Assembly: GCA_002372815.1 (NCBI GenBank)
Contig: DFIR01000056.1
Coordinates: 1 to 20,054, forward strand
DNA length: 20,054 nt
Origin: Lachnospiraceae bacterium UBA3692
Lineage (GTDB): Bacteria; Bacillota; Clostridia; Lachnospirales; Lachnospiraceae
Reading direction: 5' to 3'
Each line of letters opens with the position of its first letter. Within the stretch, counting starts at the first letter, position 1. A model generated the notes under the pieces. It saw only the letters and a list, made by a program, of their open reading frames with translations. It was not told where the DNA came from and made no database searches. The translations under genes and the position numbers were made by a program. This document shows, piece by piece, positions 13,113 to 20,054 of this stretch.

Positions 13113-16100
13113 TCATTCAAAGATCGAGCGCTCGTCTTCCGGGATCTGCGCCTCCGAAGCTTCCAGATCTCCGCAGGGCATCGTCATCGCATAGAAGGCT
13201 TTCCGATAGTGCATGATACAGCGGTTCAGAGGCAGCGGATCGGAGATGCTGCTGTAGGAATTCGGGAGGGAGAGCAGCGTCTGCTTGTCATACTGCCCTC
13301 CGTACAGGATCGTCATTGCGTCCGGGTTCAGGGCGGTCTTCATCATCGAGGCGCTGGCATCGATCCGGTCTCCGGGCAGGTAGCAGCCGATCAGGCGGAT
13401 CTGCAGCGGATGCGCCACAGAGAAAACGGCGCGCATAATGTTCTGCGTCTTCAGGTCACATGCTTCCGCAAATTCCATGTAGCGCTCGAACAGGATGAGC
13501 AGCGGCGGTACCCGGCCCTTCAGCCAGGCGTAGATGGCATCCCGATCCTGCCGGTCCTGCCCGGTCTCTGCACAGTGAGCGCCCCACGGAGCTTTCCGCC
13601 TGTCGAGCTCGTCCATGAGCCAGTTCGTCAGCATCTGCAGGTTCTCCGGGGTCAGGTCCACAAAGCAGAGGTCCCCGGGACCGGAGAGTGCCTGTGCGTC
13701 GGTGACCGCGGGCTCCTTTGCGTAAACGCTGTTCTCTTTCGCCCGCACTATGATCACGCGCATCTGCTCCCGGCGTGCCGCGAGAAGATAGTTGTCGAGG
13801 ACCGTACGGATCCCGGCATCGTTGCCGAAATACAGCGTCAGTGCCTTGAACTGCTTCAGCGGGAGGCAGACCGGTTTCATGTGCTCCGTGTCATAACCGA
13901 GCGGGAGCGTGTCCGGACGGCTGCCCGCCAGGAACTCTTCATACGTCTCGTTCATGGACAGGGCGGCCATGCGGCGCGCGGAGGGGATCCCTTCATATCT
14001 GGCGGAGAGCTCCTCGAAACGCTCCTGGAGGTATTCGCGCTGCTGTCTGTCGCTTCCCCTGCAGACCAGGGCGGCCTGGTGCTCGAGAGGCCGTTCCTCC
14101 AGCAGGCACATACCGCGGCCTTTGACCTCCGGCGGCGCGTAGGTGCAGCGGCAGTTCATGGCATTGCCGTATTCGTAGGAGTCCTTCAGGTGCAGTGTCA
14201 GGACCGTGGAGAATTCCTGCCTTACACGGCTGTAGAGTTCGTTGAGGTGGTTGATCGTCACGATGAAACGGATGCCCTGGGGCGCCATGGCCTTCACAAA
14301 ATCCTGCAGGGCGTCAAAATATGCGTGCCCGCGCTTCATCGAGTCCAGGACGATTGCGTTGTCGATCACTACAAAGATCTGCGCCAGACCGTGTTCCTCG
14401 CGGTAAGCCTCAAAGCTGCTGGCTTCCGCCTCCGCAAAGAGCTGCTTTCGCTCTCTGGAGATCTGTACAAGCAGATCGAAGAGTGCATCGATCCGGTCAT
14501 CATCTTCCTCACTGAGATACGCGCCGCAGTGGGGGAGATCACGGAAAGGCCACAGGCTCTTTCCGGAGAAGTCCAGCAGGTAGAACTGCGCCTCATCAGG
14601 ACGATAGGCCTGCACCATGGAGTAGAGCAGTGTCCGCAGAAGCGTGGACTTGCCGGTACCCGGCTCTCCGACGATCATCAGATGCTGGATCCGGGCAAAA
14701 TCAAGATCCAGCGGGAACTGTTTCTGGTTGCCGGGATCGTCCACGAGTCCGATCCGGACAGGCAGCGATTTGCTGCTGCGTTCTGTACGAATGGCAGGGA
14801 GATCTTCCAGAGCGAGATCCGCAGGCAGCGGATCGAGCCAGAGCCTCTCGGCACCGACATGCTCCCGCTCGGCGAGATCCGACAGCGCCTTGACGATCGT
14901 CACGATCTGGGACTGGCCGGTCGCGACACCTCTGGCTGCGGGCTTGCCCGTATACAGGACATGCCCGTCCAGATCCACGAACTGGACTTCATTGTCGCGG
15001 CGGGTGTTCACGGTCTCCGTGGGAATATACGGCGCACCGCTCCATCCTGACTGGCCGAGGGCGAAGAACTCGTTGTATCCGACCTGCAGGTAGAAACGCC
15101 CCGGCACTTTCAGTTCCGCTGCGTCCGGGCGGCGGAGCATATCCATACTGTCGGCCCGGTCCTGCACTTTCAGGCAGACCCGGAACTTCGTATTGCTGAG
15201 GATCTGGTCGTTCACGACGCCTGCGGGCTTCTGTGTGGCAAGGATGAGATGAACGCCCAGGCTTCTGCCGATACGGGCAGTACTGATCAGCTCGTCCATG
15301 AACTCCGGTTCCTGCTGCTTGAGTTCCGCAAATTCGTCCGAAATGATGAACAGGTGCGGGAGCGGCTTGTCCACGCGTCCCTGCCGGTAGAGTCTCTGAT
15401 AAGCATAGATGTCCATCGTGCCGGTATTTGCGTCGCTCTTGGCCTTGTTGAAGATGCGCTGCCTGCGGCGCAGTTCACTTTCGATGGACATGAGGGAGCG
15501 CTGGATCGCGGAGCCGTCCAGGTTGGTGATCGTTCCGGCGAGATGCGGCAGGTGGATCCCGCGGGCGCTGTCATCAAAGGCACCGGCCAGACCGCCGCCC
15601 TTGTAGTCGATGAGGATGAAGGCCACCTCGTCGGGGTGGTAGTTCAGCGCCATGGACAGGATATAGGTGATGATGAATTCACTCTTGCCGGATCCGGTAC
15701 CGCCGGCGATCAGGCCGTGCGGTCCCTGGAACTTCTCATGCAGGTCCAGATAGAAGGTCGTGCCGTCCGGGTATACGCCGATGGGGGCGGCAAGGGATTT
15801 GGAGGGATCGTTTTCCGACCAGCGCTTGAACGGGTTCAGCTGCTCGACGGTCCCGGCGCCGAACATCTCCATGAAGGTGAAGGACTTCGGAAGGTTATTG
15901 GCTTCCGTCACGATCTTCAGGGACCGGTTGGCCAGTTCGTACATACCGGAGGCCGCGGCAGTTTCCGGGTAATCGTCCAGACAGAACAGGATATCCTCCT
16001 TCTCGATCTCCTGTATGTGGACGAGATGATGCCTGCCGGACTTGTGCATCTCGAAGACGCGGGAGCAGTCCTTCGGGAGATCGTCAAAGGCGGTGATGAC

Positions 16101-17825
16101 GGAGATACCGACGGAGGTCTCCCTGGCCATGACGTCCTTCAGGATCTCTATGCTGTCAAAGATCCTGCGGTCCATGCCGAAGACGACATAGTAAGGATGC
16201 CGCCTGAGGATCTCCTTCAGGGGCTGTGTGCCCTTCAGGTCCTCCTCGATCTCCTTCTTCAGGTGTTCGCCGATCTGGAAAGCTTCCGCTTCCGAGGTGG
16301 CGATGAACCGCATGGAGCGGGCATCGTCCCATACATGCGGCAGGTAGCGGATGGAAGGGAACGCGTCCAGATCTTTCTGATCCATAAGGAAGACCAGTTT
16401 GACCTCGTCATAGCTGTGAAGGATCGCGATCTGCAGGATGATGCGGAGCAGAAGTTCATTGCGGAGGGCACGGGGACCGGTGATGCCGCATACGAAGTGT
16501 TCCGTGAAGGAATTTACCACGGGTACGTTGTGCAGCATGTACTGTCTGGTGGCCATCTGCATCATCTGGCTGTACATCTCATCCTCGTCCAGATTGAAGC
16601 TTTCCTTCGGGTATTCGATCTTCGATACCAGCGGCAGGTCGCCGCTGCCGAGACGGACTGTGAGAAAGTCGTCGTCCCTCGTGCGGCGCTCCCAGAGATG
16701 GGTTCCGGAACCGGGGTAGGACAGAACAGAAGAGATGGCGGGGTAATTATGATTCAGGACCGTCTCTTCGTGATGCTGCTCGTTCTCGATCTCCTGGCCC
16801 TTCTTCTCCAGATACTGCGAGTATTTGGAGACACGCCTCTCCTCATACTTCTTCCGGTCGTTCTCCGTGTATTTCTGTGACAGGACCGGGAAGATCACGG
16901 AGGAGATCATGGACATGAAGTTGCCGGTGAGCATAGAGGCGGTGGCATAGGTCATCGACCCGCCCATGGAGAGCAGGAGCGGGATCTGATGATTTGTGAG
17001 CGCCATGGGCGGTGCGTCCAGCGTGATGGTGCCCGCGTCGAGTGCCATCCGCTTGCGGGGCTGCCGGTAGAAATACTCACGGGGATGCTCCGCAGGCTCA
17101 TGCGGGACGGCGGGCACGCTGCGGATGCCTGCCACCGGAATGAGATCGGATGACTGCAGGCGGAAACGCGGATCGAGATCATTGACGGCGATGAAATCCA
17201 CACCGATGACGATCCGGAGGCCGAAGAGATACAGCGTATCTCCGAGATGCAGCTCCTTCTCACGGATGCGTTCCCCGTTCACGTACGTCCCGTTGGAACT
17301 TCCCCGGTCCGAGATATACCATTTCCCGGCTTTGTAATACAGGACCGCGTGATAGCGGGAGACGAGCGGGCTGGCGAAGACGAGCGAATTCTGCGAATTC
17401 TTGCCGATCGTGACGGCCGCTTCCCGGCTTCGGGAGACGACCTGGTAATTGTGGAGCGCAGCATACTCCTGGCGGATGTACTCCGTAAAAAGCGCACAGC
17501 TCACGTCGGGGCTGCTGATGGACAGCAGACTCTGGTCCGAGACCTGCAGGGTGCGGACCTTCTCGCCGTTCGGGCCGTGGATATAGAAAGGGGCCCTGGT
17601 GCAGACGAACAGATTCCCCTGCCGGTTGTCGACAAAGATACATTCGGCGACGTTCTTCGGACTGTCCGGCGGGAAGAAAAAGCGGCCGTCGATATTGGCA
17701 GGGATGCGCAGGGATTTTATGGCGAATCCGCCGATCAGAAGAGAGATCCTGACGCCGATACGGCTGTCGTGCGGTATTTCCCGGTCAATGATGATGTTGT
17801 TCTCTGTCCTTGTTTTTTCACTCAT
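13113..17825 (-). CDS. essC: EssC/YukB FtsK-SpoIIIE type ATPase with FHA domain, T7SS motor
   Basis: This 1570-residue protein is of the usual EssC length and is the membrane motor that drives WXG100 substrate export. ATG 17825 was chosen over an in-frame TTG at 17849 overlapping the kinase stop; GGGGGAG lies upstream of the ATG, if rather far. Residues about 20-115 resemble the degenerate first FHA domain. Residues about 136-210 are a canonical FHA, with SRYH (156-159) and SSNGTYVNG (176-184), the residues that bind phosphothreonine. Two membrane helices lie at about 281-318. ATPase domain 1 has GGTGSGKS (Lys714), ILIDYKGGG and ISDEFAEL. Domain 2 has GEPGTGKS (Lys1059) and FYLLDFSGKS. Domain 3 (near 1335-1350, YFGNDAGIRTVL) lacks the Walker A lysine. 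It follows the kinase gene by 20 bases and precedes esaB, which fits a phosphorylation-linked secretion motor. Confidence 0.95.
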   Translation of the reverse strand: MSEKTRTENNIIIDREIPHDSRIGVRISLLIGGFAIKSLRIPANIDGRFFFPPDSPKNVAECIFVDNRQGNLFVCTRAPFYIHGPNGEKVRTLQVSDQSLLSISSPDVSCALFTEYIRQEYAALHNYQVVSRSREAAVTIGKNSQNSLVFASPLVSRYHAVLYYKAGKWYISDRGSSNGTYVNGERIREKELHLGDTLYLFGLRIVIGVDFIAVNDLDPRFRLQSSDLIPVAGIRSVPAVPHEPAEHPREYFYRQPRKRMALDAGTITLDAPPMALTNHQIPLLLSMGGSMTYATASMLTGNFMSMISSVIFPVLSQKYTENDRKKYEERRVSKYSQYLEKKGQEIENEQHHEETVLNHNYPAISSVLSYPGSGTHLWERRTRDDDFLTVRLGSGDLPLVSKIEYPKESFNLDEDEMYSQMMQMATRQYMLHNVPVVNSFTEHFVCGITGPRALRNELLLRIILQIAILHSYDEVKLVFLMDQKDLDAFPSIRYLPHVWDDARSMRFIATSEAEAFQIGEHLKKEIEEDLKGTQPLKEILRRHPYYVVFGMDRRIFDSIEILKDVMARETSVGISVITAFDDLPKDCSRVFEMHKSGRHHLVHIQEIEKEDILFCLDDYPETAAASGMYELANRSLKIVTEANNLPKSFTFMEMFGAGTVEQLNPFKRWSENDPSKSLAAPIGVYPDGTTFYLDLHEKFQGPHGLIAGGTGSGKSEFIITYILSMALNYHPDEVAFILIDYKGGGLAGAFDDSARGIHLPHLAGTITNLDGSAIQRSLMSIESELRRRQRIFNKAKSDANTGTMDIYAYQRLYRQGRVDKPLPHLFIISDEFAELKQQEPEFMDELISTARIGRSLGVHLILATQKPAGVVNDQILSNTKFRVCLKVQDRADSMDMLRRPDAAELKVPGRFYLQVGYNEFFALGQSGWSGAPYIPTETVNTRRDNEVQFVDLDGHVLYTGKPAARGVATGQSQIVTIVKALSDLAEREHVGAERLWLDPLPADLALEDLPAIRTERSSKSLPVRIGLVDDPGNQKQFPLDLDFARIQHLMIVGEPGTGKSTLLRTLLYSMVQAYRPDEAQFYLLDFSGKSLWPFRDLPHCGAYLSEEDDDRIDALFDLLVQISRERKQLFAEAEASSFEAYREEHGLAQIFVVIDNAIVLDSMKRGHAYFDALQDFVKAMAPQGIRFIVTINHLNELYSRVRQEFSTVLTLHLKDSYEYGNAMNCRCTYAPPEVKGRGMCLLEERPLEHQAALVCRGSDRQQREYLQERFEELSARYEGIPSARRMAALSMNETYEEFLAGSRPDTLPLGYDTEHMKPVCLPLKQFKALTLYFGNDAGIRTVLDNYLLAARREQMRVIIVRAKENSVYAKEPAVTDAQALSGPGDLCFVDLTPENLQMLTNWLMDELDRRKAPWGAHCAETGQDRQDRDAIYAWLKGRVPPLLILFERYMEFAEACDLKTQNIMRAVFSVAHPLQIRLIGCYLPGDRIDASASMMKTALNPDAMTILYGGQYDKQTLLSLPNSYSSISDPLPLNRCIMHYRKAFYAMTMPCGDLEASEAQIPEDERSIFE

Positions 17826-17845
17826 ATTTTCTGCAATGCTCCCCC

Positions 17846-19957
17846 TCAATCCACCTGTGCCTCATAGAACCGGATCGAAGACCGCCATGTGATCTGCCTC
17901 CTGGTGATCGGCTCGAAGAGGAACGCATCCACGTTCATGGAAGGACTGAGCTTGAAGGTGTTGACATATTCCTTGTTCAGCTCGCTGATCGAGAAGCGGC
18001 CGGCTTCCCTCCAGACGCCGTCCGACCGGACATAGAAGCCCCACTGACAGTCCAGGCTCCCCTGGTCGAGGCTCGTGACGGTGTATCCGACCTTGATTCT
18101 GCGGCACTTCTTCAGGGTCGTGCCCAGCGACCAGTAATGGGTGTTGAAATCCTGCAGGGTGACGGTACCTTCTGAAGCCTTCAGAGTCACTTCATCCCAG
18201 GCGACATATCCCTTCACTTCCCCGGTCGTCACGCCGCAGCGCTTGCAGGTCTTCGGCTTGTCGTAGGTGGCGGCGGCGTAGTCATGTCCGAGCGGCTCTC
18301 CGGAAGTGGTCCCGCAGACGGCGCAGGTCATCGGCTCTGTGCAGGTGGCGTCGATCCAGGTGTGCTCTGCCGGCTCTCCGTTCGTGGCGCCGCAGCGGGA
18401 GCAGGTCTCCGGCTCTGTGCAGGTGGCAGCTTCCCAGGAGTGCCCGAGCGGCTCGCCCCTCGTCTTCCCGCAGATGCTGCAGGTCTCCGGCTCCGTGCAG
18501 GTGGCCGGCTTGTAATCGTGATAGGTGCTGCGGTAGACGAAGTAGAGCATGACGCCGATCGCCAGCAGATAGACGATCTTCGGGACCCCGCCTTTTTTCT
18601 CTTTTTTAAACGCGGCGGATGCGGCGGCGGCCTTCCTGGCGGCCTCTTCCTGCTCCTGTTTCTGTCTCGCCGCTTCCTCTGCCTTGCGCTTCGCCTCGGC
18701 TTCCCGGGCCCTCTGCGCCTCCAGCTCTTTCCTGCGCTTCGCCTCGGCTTCCTGCCGGCGCTGCTCCTCCGCGCGCGCCTGCTCGGCCTTCCTGCGGGCT
18801 TCTTCCGCCTCACGGCGCTTCTGCTCCTGCAGCCAGAGGTCGGTGCCGACGGCGCCGATCGTGGAATCGTCGTCATCATCCGGAACGGAAGGAGCACCGT
18901 TCCAGGCGTTATAGGTGCCGCGGCTGCCGGATGTCCCGGCACCGGTACCTGCGATACCGGCCCCCACGGTGCCTGCAGCAGCCGCGGCCGCCTGTGCGGC
19001 GGGCGAAGAGAAGACCCCCGCGGCGCCCTGCTTCAGCGCCTGCTTCATCTCTGCGGCGCTGCGGTAGCGGGATTTCGGATCGGCGGCGCAGGCCTTCCGG
19101 ATGGCTTCCCCGAGCGCTGCCGGCACATCGTCCGGCAGGGGCACTTCCGCGCCGGAGAGCCGCTTCATCATCACGCTGCTGCTGTCGAGCGGCGAGATCG
19201 GCTGGGGGTAGGGCGGCTCGAAGGGGAAGCGGTTGTGGTTCGCGAGCCGGTAGAGCATGGTCCCCAGGGAATAGAAGTCCACGGTGCGGTCGTAGCCGGT
19301 CTCTCCGCGGATGATCTCCGGCGCCATGTAGTTCATGGTGCCCTTCTGGGAGTGCATCGACTGCGTCGCGCTGTCCATCTGGCGCGCGATGCCGAAGTCG
19401 CCGAGGATGAAGGTCCCGAATTCGTCGATGAAGACGTTGGCGGGCTTGATGTCCCGGTGGATGATCTTCTTCCCTTCACAGGCGGTGAGGGCGTCGCAGA
19501 TGTCGCTGCCGATCTTCACGATCTCGTCCGAAGAGAAGCCCTCTCCGGTCTTGAAGCGGCTCCTGGCGCGTTCTTCGAGACTCTCGAGCAGCGGCATGCG
19601 GATATAGACGGTGTAGCCGATGCCGTCCGCATTGCGCTCCACATGGTAGTCCTCGATCGTCACGATGTTGGGACAGTACTTCATGCTGAGCAGGAGCCGG
19701 ATCTCTTCGGCGATCCCCTGGGCCGTCTGGGTGTAATAGTCGGCGATCGACTTCTCGTCCATGCTGCGGTCGCGCAGTTCCTCCACTTCGGAGGCGTCCT
19801 GCGGGACGCGGATGATCTTCAGGGCGGAGACCGTCTGCAGACCCAGATCATCCCGCCGGATCTTATAGACCTTGCCGAAGCTTCCGGCACCGATCAGATC
19901 CTGCGTTTCGCTTGCGATGTACCAGTCCGGCCAGAACGGAAATGTGATCCTGCCCAT
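17846..19957 (-). CDS. Membrane Ser/Thr protein kinase 3, first gene of the T7SS operon
   Basis: This 703-residue kinase has intact motifs: GAGSFG (23-28), Lys47, HRDIKPAN (167-174), DFG (187-189), MAPE (211-214). Its start, MGRITFPFWPDWYI, matches the other two kinases, and GGAGGAGG precedes it. After an Ala/Gly-rich linker comes the acidic DDDDSTIGAVGTDLW (361-375), then an Ala/Glu/Arg coiled coil (about 378-452) and one membrane helix (459-475). Outside are four 26-residue repeats of the form TCTEPETCSxCGxTxGEPLGH (484-587) and a strand-rich C-terminal domain (588-703) that I do not recognise. It heads the operon and is followed at 20 bases by essC, whose FHA domain is an obvious reader of phosphothreonine. 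The topology (kinase fold inside, one helix, domain outside) matches EssB/YukC, but EssB is a pseudokinase and this protein looks active. Regulation of, or structural participation in, the secretion machine is inferred. Confidence 0.94.
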   Translation of the reverse strand: MGRITFPFWPDWYIASETQDLIGAGSFGKVYKIRRDDLGLQTVSALKIIRVPQDASEVEELRDRSMDEKSIADYYTQTAQGIAEEIRLLLSMKYCPNIVTIEDYHVERNADGIGYTVYIRMPLLESLEERARSRFKTGEGFSSDEIVKIGSDICDALTACEGKKIIHRDIKPANVFIDEFGTFILGDFGIARQMDSATQSMHSQKGTMNYMAPEIIRGETGYDRTVDFYSLGTMLYRLANHNRFPFEPPYPQPISPLDSSSVMMKRLSGAEVPLPDDVPAALGEAIRKACAADPKSRYRSAAEMKQALKQGAAGVFSSPAAQAAAAAAGTVGAGIAGTGAGTSGSRGTYNAWNGAPSVPDDDDDSTIGAVGTDLWLQEQKRREAEEARRKAEQARAEEQRRQEAEAKRRKELEAQRAREAEAKRKAEEAARQKQEQEEAARKAAAASAAFKKEKKGGVPKIVYLLAIGVMLYFVYRSTYHDYKPATCTEPETCSICGKTRGEPLGHSWEAATCTEPETCSRCGATNGEPAEHTWIDATCTEPMTCAVCGTTSGEPLGHDYAAATYDKPKTCKRCGVTTGEVKGYVAWDEVTLKASEGTVTLQDFNTHYWSLGTTLKKCRRIKVGYTVTSLDQGSLDCQWGFYVRSDGVWREAGRFSISELNKEYVNTFKLSPSMNVDAFLFEPITRRQITWRSSIRFYEAQVD
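18197..18508 (-). repeat. Four 78-bp in-frame repeats encoding Cys-rich modules of kinase 3
   Basis: Four tandem repeats of 26 codons each lie in the extracellular part of kinase 3. The first three carry three cysteines (487/493/496, 513/519/522, 539/545/548). The fourth keeps only the CxxC pair (571/574), with Tyr565 in place of the first Cys. They resemble the TCT...TCxxCG modules of Firmicutes surface proteins. At DNA level the plus strand repeats the phrase GGCTCTGTGCAGGTGGC, or a near copy, at each of the first three units. Such repeats can expand or contract by slippage. Confidence 0.85.
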
Positions 19958-20015
19958 GCGTGCTGCCTCCTCCTCCCTGTGATTCCGAAACGATGTTCAT
20001 AATACCGTCTTTTAT

Positions 20016-20044
20016 ATTATAATCGTAAGAAAGAGACAGCACAA
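20016..20044 (-). promoter_or_regulatory. Promoter of the kinase 3-essC-esaB operon
   Basis: On the minus strand a -35 box TTGTGC (20044-20039) and a perfect -10 box TATAAT (20021-20016) are separated by 17 bases. The start codon of kinase 3 is 58 bases further on. No other promoter is evident between kinase 3 and the last small gene, where gaps are mostly under 50 bases, so this probably drives all seven genes. Confidence 0.8.
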
Positions 20045-20054
20045 TCGACAGTTG

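Noticed and set aside
17826..17849. TTG start adding eight residues to EssC and overlapping the kinase 3 stop
   Set aside because: The purine-rich sequence before it is too close to act as RBS, and ATG 17825 lies downstream of GGGGGAG. The choice is not fully certain.
13209..20002. Plus-strand frames of about 540-610 codons opposite essC and kinase 3
   Set aside because: They are antisense shadows of genes with complete motif sets; no ribosome binding site or family resemblance supports them.

Overview
The window is GC-rich DNA (my impression is near 60%) from a Gram-positive bacterium, most likely a member of the Clostridia such as a high-GC Lachnospiraceae relative. The taxon is an inference. 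It rests on AGGAGG-type ribosome binding sites, a lipobox lipoprotein, a Firmicutes-style EssC with N-terminal FHA domain, an EsaB/YukD protein, and an AGCS symporter. No rRNA, tRNA, CRISPR array, insertion sequence or transposase was seen.

Layout. (1) 1-2867, plus strand: the end of a polyamine-type ABC transporter operon, with a partial potB, then potC, then a potD-like binding protein that appears to be held by a C-terminal membrane helix. (2) 2868-3405: a 538-base non-coding stretch with a strong terminator and a very regular array of six ~53-bp units. Each unit is an 8-bp inverted repeat (CTCGCTTT / AAAGCGAG) around exactly 21 variable bases. The stretch is bounded by 16-bp inverted repeats. 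(3) 3406-4914: an AGCS sodium/amino-acid symporter with its own promoter. (4) 5070-11415, plus strand: transmembrane Ser/Thr kinase 1, a large GLUG-repeat lipoprotein, and transmembrane Ser/Thr kinase 2, possibly followed by a 42-codon ORF. (5) 19957-11639, minus strand, convergent with (4): one compact operon from a good promoter at 20016-20044 to a terminator at 11588-11614. It encodes Ser/Thr kinase 3, an EssC ATPase with FHA domain, EsaB, and four small helical proteins, at least one of them WXG100-like.

How the genes may work together. The minus-strand operon is a type VII secretion (T7SSb-like) locus: EssC is the motor, EsaB is the ubiquitin-like accessory, and the small helical proteins are candidate substrates or partners. 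No EssB, EssA or EsaA is visible. In their place the operon opens with a catalytically intact kinase whose layout (cytoplasmic kinase fold, one membrane helix, extracellular domain) matches that of EssB, which is known to carry an inactive pseudokinase fold. All three kinases share a nearly identical kinase domain, an acidic linker with a Ser-Thr-Ile/Val motif, and a charged coiled coil, but their membrane and extracellular ends differ completely. The main hypothesis is a phospho-signalled T7SS in which these kinases sense external cues and talk to EssC through its FHA domain. The kinase, FHA and EssC assignments are seen in the sequence; the functional wiring is inferred.
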